DNA from: an uncultured Clostridia bacterium
Lineage (GTDB): Bacteria; Bacillota; Clostridia; UBA1381
Length of the DNA stretch: 5,147 bases
Direction: 5' to 3'
Assembly: GCA_945948775.1 (NCBI GenBank)
Contig: CAMFCK010000079.1
Coordinates: 1-5,147, forward strand
Shown here piece by piece: positions 1 to 5,147 of the stretch (positions are counted from its first letter, which is position 1; each line of letters opens with the position of its first letter). The notes beneath the pieces are model-generated. The model had not been told where the DNA came from and did not search any database. It saw only the letters and a program-made list of their open reading frames with translations. Both the position numbers and the translations under genes were made by a program.

Positions 1-27
1 ACTCTGGCGGGGCTGTTATGCAGCAGC

Positions 28-327
28 TTATAAATCAGCAGGAGAAACCGACGGCAAATTGCCAAGGTTATTATTCTCGCTGCCATCTGGAATCGACTTC
101 AGATATTCGGTATCGCCCCTGTGCGCAATACCTACACCGGCAATCCCTCCCTGTCTTGCAAGCGAAACAGCCTGCTGCTTATCAAGAACAGTATCATCCG
201 ACAGTCTGTAACCGGTTATCCTGCCGCTTTGCTTTATCAGCCCGGTAATTCTTAGAGCGTCCGGCGCTGCCTTTGGGATATCGTCCAGCGCGTTCATCGC
301 CAATGCATTTGCGATATTTTCTTTCAT
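28..327 (-). CDS. DUF3892-type small protein of unknown function
   Basis: A 99-residue soluble protein. The core, about residues 28-92, reads ITGLIKQSGRITGYRLSDD, then a stretch with LDKQQAVSLARQGGI, GVGIAHRGDTEYLKSIPDG and NNLGNLPSV. This resembles the DUF3892 family found in Clostridia and Bacilli, for which I know no established function. There is no signal peptide or membrane segment. I chose the ATG at 327 because GGAGG (334-338) lies 6 nt upstream. The frame stays open to 408, but that extension reads through a GC-rich hairpin and has no ribosome site. It ends in TAA at 28-30. It is transcribed alone, away from spoIIID, and its coding sequence is clearly more GC-rich than the neighbouring genes. 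Family call by recognition only; the gene itself is secure. Confidence 0.8.
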   Translation of the reverse strand: MKENIANALAMNALDDIPKAAPDALRITGLIKQSGRITGYRLSDDTVLDKQQAVSLARQGGIAGVGIAHRGDTEYLKSIPDGSENNNLGNLPSVSPADL

Positions 328-341
328 GTTAATCCTCCATT

Positions 342-358
342 CCGCCGCCATGCGGCGG
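342..358 (-). repeat. GC-only hairpin just upstream of the DUF3892 ribosome site
   Basis: A perfect 7-bp inverted repeat, CCGCCGC / GCGGCGG, with a 3-nt loop. In the minus-strand mRNA it ends 3 nt before the GGAGG of the DUF3892 gene, so it lies in the 5' leader. It could affect ribosome access or mRNA stability; no T-run follows, so it is not a terminator. Confidence 0.5.
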
Positions 359-366
359 CACAAATC

Positions 367-475
367 ATAACGTGAAAAAGACGCAAGCAGATTGCCTCTT
401 TGCAGCAAGCAGCACTGTACGAGTGTATCGCACCGGGCAAAAAGCGGCGAGATTAGCGGCTTTTTTTCACGTTAT
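367..475. repeat. wide 13-bp inverted repeat enclosing an 83-bp GC-richer core
   Basis: The left arm, ATAACGTGAAAAA (367-379), is perfectly complementary to the right arm, TTTTTCACGTTAT (463-475). The 83-bp interior contains an 8-bp direct repeat GCAAGCAG (383-390 and 405-412) and a second stem AAAAAGC / GCTTTTT (439-445 with 459-465). It sits between the DUF3892 gene and the AT-rich gap. It may be a structured 5' leader of the minus-strand gene or the remnant of a small mobile element. I recognise no riboswitch class and no transposase. Confidence 0.4.
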
Positions 476-591
476 TTGCCTCATTAATTTATTTTACAAA
501 CTTATTTTGCACAGAAACTATAATTTTATTATATTACCAATAACATATTCTGAAAAACCGTTTTGTTTCTTTATCATTAATAAAACTACTG
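476..591. other. AT-rich intergenic gap upstream of spoIIID
   Basis: About 115 bp of strongly AT-rich sequence between the inverted repeat and the spoIIID promoter, part of a longer stretch (328-653) with no convincing gene. An open frame at 372-653 has no ribosome site and low-complexity composition, so I treat it as chance. Any promoter for the DUF3892 gene should lie here, but I see only a weak candidate (TTGTAA at 494-499, AATAAC at 471-476 on the minus strand). Confidence 0.5.
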
Positions 592-620
592 TCATATTTC
601 CCTTGCAAATATCATACCTT
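592..620 (+). promoter_or_regulatory. sigma-E promoter of spoIIID
   Basis: A -35 element TCATATT (592-598), a 14-nt spacer, and a -10 element CATACCTT (613-620) match the known sigma-E pattern (ATATT-like -35 and CATACANT -10). The expected start point is about 626-628, roughly 27 nt before the ATG. In Bacillus, spoIIID is known to be a mother-cell sigma-E gene, so position and motif agree. Confidence 0.8.
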
Positions 621-653
621 ATAGAAAAAGCTGATTTTTTGGGGGATATATGA

Positions 654-914
654 ATGAAAGATTATATAGCTGAACGTGCACGCACTCTCGCCGCATTTAT
701 ACTGGAACAAAAAACTACCGTCCGCGCCGCTGCAAAAAAATTCAATATTTCTAAATCGACCGTACATAAAGATATAACCGAAAGGTTAAGTATATTAGAC
801 GAAAAGCTTGCAAAGCAGGTACACGAAGTATTGGCTGAGAACAAGGCAGAACGGCATATCAGGGGCGGACTTGCCACGCGTGAAAAATATAAAAAATACA
901 AAAAAGAAATATAA
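654..914 (+). CDS. spoIIID: sporulation transcriptional regulator SpoIIID
   Basis: An 86-residue DNA-binding protein. It begins MKDYIAERA and has a helix-turn-helix at about residues 22-45 (TVRAAAKKFNISKSTVHKDI), where KSTVHKD is the hallmark of SpoIIID. The basic C-terminal part (residues 64-86, RHIRGGLATREKYKK) corresponds to the second DNA-contacting segment of the Bacillus protein (93 aa). In the known pathway SpoIIID acts in the mother cell, switching many sigma-E genes off or on before the sigma-K stage. I chose the ATG at 654 because GGGGG (641-645) precedes it by 8 nt. An overlapping ATG at 650 is out of frame. It appears monocistronic: a sigma-E promoter lies upstream and a palindrome starts 3 nt after the TAA. 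Confidence 0.96.
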   Translation: MKDYIAERARTLAAFILEQKTTVRAAAKKFNISKSTVHKDITERLSILDEKLAKQVHEVLAENKAERHIRGGLATREKYKKYKKEI

Positions 915-917
915 ACA

Positions 918-955
918 TAATTAGGGGACATAAAATATTTTATGTCCCCTAATTA
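918..955. terminator. perfect 38-bp palindrome between convergent spoIIID and rnpB (likely terminator)
   Basis: The two 19-nt halves are exact reverse complements with no spacer (core GGGGACATAAAAT / ATTTTATGTCCCC, flanked by TAATTA on both sides). It begins 3 nt after the spoIIID stop and about 20 nt beyond the rnpB 3' end, so it could end both transcripts. On the minus (rnpB) side a T-rich stretch follows; on the plus side there is no T-run. The GGGGACATA unit also resembles palindromes of the REP/IS200-like type, so an inserted repeat that serves as terminator is possible. Confidence 0.65.
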
Positions 956-974
956 GAATGGAATGTATTCTTAT

Positions 975-1322
975 TGAAATGAGCAGGTCTGTAAGCCGGG
1001 TTCTGTATCAGACAATCATCTATCTGTGGCTGCGCATTGCTGCGAAGCTCAAGCCATTCTTTCGCATAGCGCCGAGCAAGCTTAATTATGCTGTTGTATG
1101 TTGCTCCGGATGGGGTTTACACGGGAAGTCAGTTGCCATATTCCCTGTGCGCTCTTACCGCACATTTCCACAATCGCCGTACATTGCACGGCATTTATTT
1201 TCTGTTGCACTATCCTTAAGGTCGCCCTCACCGGCCGTTAGCCGGCATCCCTGCCCTGTGGAGCCCGGACTTTCCTCACACAATATTTCTATTGCCCGCG
1301 ATTGTCTGACCTACTCATTTTC
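975..1322 (-). ncRNA. rnpB: RNase P RNA (class A-like)
   Basis: This is the catalytic RNA that removes 5' leaders from tRNA precursors. The RNA starts GAAAATGAGTAGGTC and ends GACCTGCTCATTTC, which pair as helix P1 (1308-1322 with 976-989). Conserved blocks seen in order are GAGGAAAGTCCGGGCTC (1261-1277), GAGGGCGACC, ACAGAAA (1199-1205), GTGCGGTAAGAGCGCAC (about 1146-1162), the TAAAC-CCGGAGCAA segment, and AGAACCCGGCTTAC (about 991-1005) that forms P4. The length of about 348 nt and the CCGGAGCAA region fit a class A rather than a Bacillus class B molecule. The 5' end is set by the promoter and the 3' end by P1, so the ends are good to a few bases. A plus-strand open frame over this region is a shadow. 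Confidence 0.96.
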
Positions 1323-1328
1323 TCATCA

Positions 1329-1357
1329 ATTATACATCATAATAAGCATTTTGTCAA
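1329..1357 (-). promoter_or_regulatory. consensus sigma-A promoter of rnpB
   Basis: On the minus strand, TTGACA (1352-1357) and TATAAT (1329-1334) are separated by exactly 17 nt, so both hexamers are perfect consensus. The predicted start at 1322-1324 coincides with the start of helix P1 of the RNA. The -35 box contains the stop codon of the small ORF upstream. Confidence 0.92.
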
Positions 1358-1509
1358 TAAAACAAATTCAGCCCGCATATCATTGACACCATTGCCAATA
1401 ATATTACCGCAGCTCCTCCTGTGAAATTGCGTTCCCTTATTTCACATATTCCATAGCTTATACACCTTATTGCCATGACTGCCACCAACACATATACTGC
1501 AAATTGCAC
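1354..1509 (-). CDS. small two-helix membrane protein, candidate germinant-receptor D subunit
   Basis: A 51-residue ORF with a GTG start, beginning 2 nt after the gerC stop (TAA, AA, GTG). AGGGA lies 5 nt upstream of the start, inside the end of gerC. The translation starts MQFAVYVLVAVMAIRCISYG (a hydrophobic helix, residues 3-22). A charged turn follows (EIRERN, 23-28), then a second helix (GGAAVILLAMVSMICGLN, 31-48) and the ending LFY-stop. Short proteins with two membrane segments are known as 'D' subunits encoded beside some Bacillus ger operons and modulate germination. Bacillus examples are about 75 residues, so this one is short. Its tight coupling to gerC supports co-expression; the function is inferred from size, topology and position only. 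The TGA stop lies within the rnpB -35 box. Confidence 0.72.
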   Translation of the reverse strand: MQFAVYVLVAVMAIRCISYGICEIRERNFTGGAAVILLAMVSMICGLNLFY

Positions 1510-1511
1510 TT

Positions 1512-2741
1512 TTATCCCTGCTTCCTGTCAACAAGACCGCTTCTTCTGATATGAAAATCCACTTCTGTTATAAACTCAGACTCCGGATACCGTTTGCTCC
1601 AACCATATTCTATAAACTCATCATACATTTTAAAGCTCCGCTTTGCGTAGTCGCCGAAGCCGATTATATCACTTTGATATTCGCTTACTGTTTTTTTCAG
1701 AAATTTGTCCACCGCCGTTTTTATTTCTTCTTTAGCCTGCGTTTCAAAATTATCATATTCTTCTTCTATCAGATATTGTCCAGAAATGGTGTGCAAATCT
1801 GCTTCTAAAAAAATTTTTATATATATTTCCGGTTTCTGATTGACAATCCTCACTCGTATTTTTGGCTTTTTCTGCTGTGACTGCGTTACCGTCACGGGGC
1901 GGTCAGGCGTACGCTCATCTTTATATGTTACCTCGCTTTGTGAATATTGTCCTGTCAGAATATTATAAAGCTCCGCCTCTACTGCTCCTGCCTCAGCAAT
2001 CATCTTTCCTCCTGACATTATCGCCATACCATATGACTGCGTTTTTTCTTCGCTTTGCGCGTCCACATCGCCGGCAAGATAATTTTTTGTGTAATATTCA
2101 AAACCCTCATACATGATTTCGCTGTTTTCCGGGTTATCCTTTTTCAGTGCTGAAAGCGGCAGCACAATATCCCTATAATCGCAAACACTTGATATATAAA
2201 ATTTCTGACTTGTATTTTTAGGTATGAAACCTGTATACCCAACACCGTATATCATCTTGTAATACTGCACCGGATTGACCTCATTTGTCGGCTTAATCTC
2301 ACTTAAATATTCCTTTGCACTTCCGCGTACTACGGTTATATGCGTATTTGGGCGCAGCTCCTCGCTTCTTGCAATAGTGTCTGCAAAATCGTTTACTCCA
2401 TTCTTTGCTATTTCATCACAAAAAGCAATCAAAGCAGTATGCGAAAGCGATATTTTTTTTGAATTGAGATGATTTGCAATATTGACGGCGGAATATATTG
2501 TCGGAGCAGTAACCGTTATTTCTGAAATTGTCTTTTCTCCTCCCTCTCCGCCTTCTTCATTTGAACCGCCGCTTATAGCAATAGGATTTGCAATCTGCAA
2601 TGTGAAGTCCTACGCATTTTTCCTATTTGCACTATCAATGCCAATGGCAACTACATATGCAAGATCGCTCGGCTCGATGATCTCACTGCAGCCTGACAAA
2701 ACAAAAACCACACATATACATGCTGTTTTTAGCCACTTCAC
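1512..2741 (-). CDS. gerC: Ger(x)C family spore germination lipoprotein, interrupted by an in-frame TAG
   Basis: The lipoprotein subunit of a GerA-type germinant receptor. The natural start is GTG at 2741, 7 nt after AGGAGGG (2749-2755) inside the end of gerB; it shares one base with the gerB stop. Residues 1-18 form a lipoprotein signal with lipobox LSGC (cysteine 18). AYVVAIGID (28-36) is the usual start of the GerC N-terminal domain. Codon 44 is TAG (2610-2612). The same frame then continues DFTLQIANPIAISGG, as expected for the family, through 365 further codons without defect. The C-terminal domain ends with IIGFGDYAKR, W, and VDFHIRRSGL, all typical. A restart at TTG (2600) would give 362 residues with no signal peptide or lipid anchor. 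The total of 409 codons is normal for the family. It may be a fresh pseudogene, a sequencing error or a read-through; see findings. Confidence 0.88.
2610..2612 (-). other. in-frame amber codon 44 of gerC
   Basis: Counting from the GTG at 2741, codons 1-43 are open and codon 44 reads TAG. It falls between the GID-SANRKNA segment and DFTLQIANP. A single base change from a tyrosine codon would explain it, as a tyrosine there would suit the family, but other sense codons are also one step away. Confidence 0.9.
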
Positions 2742-3829
2742 TATTGAACCCTCCTTTCATTTTTATTCATCTTAATCATATATGCTAATCCTATAATCAA
2801 CGGCAAAATATACAATATCGGATATATAACCGACATATTTACAAAAGCATCGCTGAGAGTATCTGAATAGGTTTCCCTTCTAAATACAAAGCTTATAAGA
2901 ATAGTAACCATTGGAAATATAAGAGGTCTGTAATTTTTTAGATCAAAGCATTCTTTAAATATTTCACACAATATAAACAAATATACCGACGCATAGAATA
3001 AACTTGATATAGTCCATACAAATTCAAAAGCCGCTTCCAGTCTTTGAAAGAATGTTCCGATATTGACCATACGCGACAGCTGATACATGGGGACAATAAA
3101 TCTCGCACTTACGGGATAGGGATATACCAGACAGTATGAAATTGTAATTAACACCCCTACTGCTCCGCTAATTACTATTGACGAAAGGCCTGCCTTTTTT
3201 ACCGTACTGCTATCTTTGCAGTACGGTAAAAGTATATTTATAACGATAATATCAGAAAATACCGACAGCGCTGAAGTTCCGTGCATTATGCTGTTTGTAA
3301 AGGATACAGGAAACAAATTATTTATCTCAAAGGACGGCATTACCATAAGAAAAAATCCCAGCATAAATATGCCGGCAACCGGTAGAAACAGCGCGGCTGC
3401 CTTTCCTAACGCTTCTATTCCGTTATATGTCCCCATAATAATTCCAATAACTAACATAAAAACTATCAGAGTCATTGAAGAATTTTGCAGCAGAGCAGTT
3501 TTAATTGCTTCAGGGCAAGCCCGTATCATAGGGGATATGTCAACAAACAGGACAGCTATCAAAATAAATCCGATGATAATCTTGAGCCATCTTCCACCTA
3601 TAGCTTCAGCCTGTGAAAGAATTGAAGTACGTCCTGTTTTTGTGTAAAGCCATTGCGTGATATAATATATCCCAAAAGCTGCTGCACCATATACTAAAAT
3701 AGGTATCCATGCTGAATTTTCACATCTCTCTATAAGAAATCGCGGATAGGTAAACAGCATTTTGACAGCAATCAGATTTATCATTATTGAACTCATATCA
3801 CGGCTTGTAAGAGTAAATTTTCTTTTCAT
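2741..3829 (-). CDS. gerB: GerB/GerAB family spore germination permease
   Basis: A 362-residue integral membrane protein of the spore permease family, a branch of the amino-acid/polyamine transporter superfamily. It is thought to bind the germinant within the GerA-B-C receptor of the spore inner membrane. The N-terminus KFTLTSRDMSSIMINLIAV is the usual GerB opening. About ten hydrophobic segments follow, for example around residues 37-55, 80-98, 118-138 and 146-165, and finally 338-353. The family-typical segment MGTYNGIEALGKAAALFLP is present, and the protein ends in a short basic tail, KMNKNERRVQ. The start at 3829 is chosen for AGGTGA (3835-3840) 5 nt upstream; longer starts at 3844 or 3856 lack one, and the latter begins inside the parS-like palindrome. 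It stops with TAG followed at once by TGA, overlapping the gerC start. The length is normal. Confidence 0.95.
   Translation of the reverse strand: MKRKFTLTSRDMSSIMINLIAVKMLFTYPRFLIERCENSAWIPILVYGAAAFGIYYITQWLYTKTGRTSILSQAEAIGGRWLKIIIGFILIAVLFVDISPMIRACPEAIKTALLQNSSMTLIVFMLVIGIIMGTYNGIEALGKAAALFLPVAGIFMLGFFLMVMPSFEINNLFPVSFTNSIMHGTSALSVFSDIIVINILLPYCKDSSTVKKAGLSSIVISGAVGVLITISYCLVYPYPVSARFIVPMYQLSRMVNIGTFFQRLEAAFEFVWTISSLFYASVYLFILCEIFKECFDLKNYRPLIFPMVTILISFVFRRETYSDTLSDAFVNMSVIYPILYILPLIIGLAYMIKMNKNERRVQ
2749..2755 (-). promoter_or_regulatory. ribosome binding site deciding the gerC start
   Basis: AGGAGGG lies within the last codons of gerB and 7 nt before the GTG at 2741. It fixes the true gerC start upstream of the amber codon and shows that gerC is translationally coupled to gerB. 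Confidence 0.85.
3197..3231. repeat. perfect 14-bp inverted repeat inside gerB
   Basis: Arms TTTTACCGTACTGC (3197-3210) and GCAGTACGGTAAAA (3218-3231) are exact reverse complements around a 7-nt loop. On the mRNA this encodes LPYCKDSSTVKK, near residue 200-211 of GerB. No T-run follows on the sense strand. See findings. Confidence 0.8.
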
Positions 3830-3834
3830 GTTTA

Positions 3835-3840
3835 TCACCT
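3835..3840 (-). promoter_or_regulatory. ribosome binding site deciding the gerB start
   Basis: AGGTGA sits 5 nt before the ATG at 3829 in the 45-bp gap after gerA. It supports this start over the upstream in-frame ATG and GTG codons. Confidence 0.75.
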
Positions 3841-3848
3841 GCATTAAT

Positions 3849-3864
3849 TGTTTCACGTGAAACT
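3849..3864. other. parS-like ParB binding site
   Basis: TGTTTCACGTGAAACT matches the Bacillus parS consensus (TGTTNCACGTGAAACA) at 15 of 16 positions and holds the full 14-bp palindrome GTTTCACGTGAAAC. It lies in the short noncoding gap between gerA and gerB. In Firmicutes such sites are bound by ParB/Spo0J to load SMC and segregate the origin region. Identification is by motif only. Confidence 0.8.
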
Positions 3865-3874
3865 TTTTGTCAAA

Positions 3875-5147
3875 TTATTGCATATGCTTCCACTTCCTGC
3901 TGATTTTTGGTTCCGCATCGTCATTCTTTACGCCAAGATATGACGGCCGCTTTTCCCTTTTCCAAATTTGCTTAACAAAAAGTGCAGAAAAATAACCTTT
4001 ATTATCACTTCCGGGCAGCGGAGAAAGATACGGCACACCGAAGCTGTAAATAGTTGCAACATAAGTTAAATAAACAAATATCCCTATGGCAATTCCCAAA
4101 AAACCGGCTGCTGCTGCAAGTGCAATAAATATTAACCTCATAATACGAAGACTCCAGCTTATTGAATAATCAGAAGTCGCAAAGGAACCGATACCGGTTA
4201 TTGCTATTACAACAATCATAATCGGGCTTACTATCTTTGCGCTGACTGCTGACTGCCCAAGAATAAGACCGCCCACAATTCCAAGCGTTTGTCCTACCGG
4301 TCCGGGCATCCTTATGCCTGCTTCTCTGATAATTTCAAAGGAAAAATCCATTAACAAAAGCTCAACTATACTAGGAAACGGCACATTTGCACTCGACGCA
4401 CTTATTGCATAAAGCAGGTATGTCGGCAGCATTTCCTGATGAAACAAGGTTATTGCCAAATAAAGTCCTGGAAAAAGTACGGATATAATCATGCCTATGA
4501 GCCTTATCACTCTTGTCATATTAGCATAAGGTGCACGAAGATATGCGTCAGAGGCTGCATGCGTCATTTCAAAAACATTTGACGGGAATATAAGAGCACG
4601 CGGACTGCCGTTTAAGAGCAGGACAACTCTCCCCATCGTCAGAGCATGCGCAGCCCTGTCGGGACGCTCAGTTGATAATGACTGAGAAATGGCTGTATAG
4701 CTCTCATTTTCGAGCATTTGTGCCACTTCCTCTATTGCAATGACATACTCCATGGAGATTGAGTTAATTCTCTTTCTAACCTCATTAACAAGCTTGTCAT
4801 TTGCAATGTCTGATATATACAAGAGCACACCACGCGTTTTTGAAACGGTTCCGATTTTTACTCCTTCTGCTATAAGCTTCTCTGTCTTGACAATCTTTCT
4901 TATCAAAGCAGTATTATTTCTAAGCATTTCTGCGAAAGCTTCCTGCGGGCCGTAAATTGACTGTTCATTTTCAGGCTTGTCAATTCCTCTGTGTCCCCAG
5001 TTTCTTACATCGATTGCAAAACCCTGATTAAGTCCGTCAACGAATAATCCGCAGCTTCCAAAATTGACATCCTCACTTATTTTATCTATACTTTCAGTTA
5101 ATTCAACCTGAGAATGTATAATAAACTTATCACGTATAATTTCTGCA
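3875..5147 (-). CDS. gerA: GerA family spore germination protein, 5' end beyond window
   Basis: The A subunit of a GerA-type germinant receptor in the spore inner membrane. The frame is open to the window edge: 423 residues plus a TAA stop are visible, and the family length of about 480-530 suggests some 60-100 N-terminal residues are missing. The ATG at 4927 is internal, because upstream codons read family-typical sequence (FGSCGLFVDGLNQGFAIDVR, then IYGPQEAFAE). Visible hallmarks are NTALIRK (about 78-84), TERPD and GRVVLLLNGSPRALIFP (about 159-188), REAGIRMPGPVGQTLGIVGG (about 274-293) and PYLSPLP near the C-terminus (about 372-378). Several membrane segments lie in the second half. A soluble basic tail ends the protein. 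It is the first gene of gerA-gerB-gerC-small ORF, 45 bp ahead of gerB. The operon promoter, probably sigma-G, is outside the window. Confidence 0.96.
   Translation of the reverse strand, partial: AEIIRDKFIIHSQVELTESIDKISEDVNFGSCGLFVDGLNQGFAIDVRNWGHRGIDKPENEQSIYGPQEAFAEMLRNNTALIRKIVKTEKLIAEGVKIGTVSKTRGVLLYISDIANDKLVNEVRKRINSISMEYVIAIEEVAQMLENESYTAISQSLSTERPDRAAHALTMGRVVLLLNGSPRALIFPSNVFEMTHAASDAYLRAPYANMTRVIRLIGMIISVLFPGLYLAITLFHQEMLPTYLLYAISASSANVPFPSIVELLLMDFSFEIIREAGIRMPGPVGQTLGIVGGLILGQSAVSAKIVSPIMIVVIAITGIGSFATSDYSISWSLRIMRLIFIALAAAAGFLGIAIGIFVYLTYVATIYSFGVPYLSPLPGSDNKGYFSALFVKQIWKREKRPSYLGVKNDDAEPKISRKWKHMQ

Noticed and set aside
1..27. Possible terminator or further gene beyond the DUF3892 stop
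   Set aside because: Only 27 bp are visible; a 4-bp stem (GCTG/CAGC) is too weak and no T-run is present.
328..408. N-terminal extension of the DUF3892 protein to 408
   Set aside because: It translates through the GC hairpin, has no ribosome site, and the ATG at 327 has GGAGG at proper spacing.
471..499. Weak minus-strand promoter TTGTAA / AATAAC for the DUF3892 gene
   Set aside because: The spacing is right, but both boxes are weak matches in AT-rich DNA, where chance hits are common.
372..653. Plus-strand open frame of 93 codons upstream of spoIIID
   Set aside because: No ribosome site, composition follows the AT-rich gap, and it overlaps the sigma-E promoter; no recognisable domain.
958..1386. 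Plus-strand open frame of 142 codons
   Set aside because: It covers the minus-strand RNase P RNA, whose conserved blocks and P1 pairing explain the sequence fully.
2275..2775. Plus-strand open frames opposite gerC
   Set aside because: Shadows of the gerC coding strand, with no ribosome sites and no recognisable protein features.
3844..3871. TTGACA (3866-3871, minus) as -35 of an internal gerB promoter
   Set aside because: At 17-18 nt spacing the -10 position reads CAATTA/AATTAA, a poor match; most of the spacer is the parS-like palindrome.

Overview
The window looks like chromosome from an anaerobic endospore-forming Firmicute, most likely class Clostridia. The evidence is a sporulation regulator (SpoIIID), a GerA-type germinant-receptor operon, a class A-looking RNase P RNA, strong AGGAGG-type ribosome binding sites, and AT-rich gaps with Firmicute-style promoters. 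I cannot name the species.

Layout. At 1-480, a small gene for a DUF3892-type protein runs on the minus strand (28-327). It is more GC-rich than its surroundings and is preceded by a GC-only hairpin and a wide 13-bp inverted repeat. An AT-rich gap follows, ending in a good sigma-E promoter (592-620). This drives spoIIID on the plus strand (654-914). A perfect 38-bp palindrome (918-955) separates spoIIID from the convergent rnpB (about 975-1322, minus). rnpB has a textbook sigma-A promoter with 17-bp spacing at 1329-1357.

From 1354 to the right edge, everything is one minus-strand operon, in transcription order gerA (5' end beyond the window), gerB, gerC, then an unlisted 51-codon membrane ORF starting at GTG (1509-1354). 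The ORF's size, two membrane segments and position match the 'D' subunits of some spore germinant receptors. GerA and GerB form the inner-membrane receptor with the GerC lipoprotein. SpoIIID acts earlier, in the mother cell. The ger operon is expected to be expressed in the forespore (knowledge of the families; its promoter is outside the window).

Main points for a second look: (1) gerC carries an in-frame TAG at codon 44, between its lipoprotein signal peptide and an otherwise intact body. (2) A 15/16 match to the Firmicute parS chromosome-partition site sits in the 45-bp gerA-gerB gap. (3) The small D-like ORF ends inside the -35 box of rnpB, with no terminator visible between the ger operon and rnpB. 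(4) A perfect 14-bp-stem inverted repeat lies inside the gerB coding sequence. (5) The 38-bp palindrome lies between spoIIID and rnpB. I found no CRISPR array, tRNA, transposase or prophage gene.
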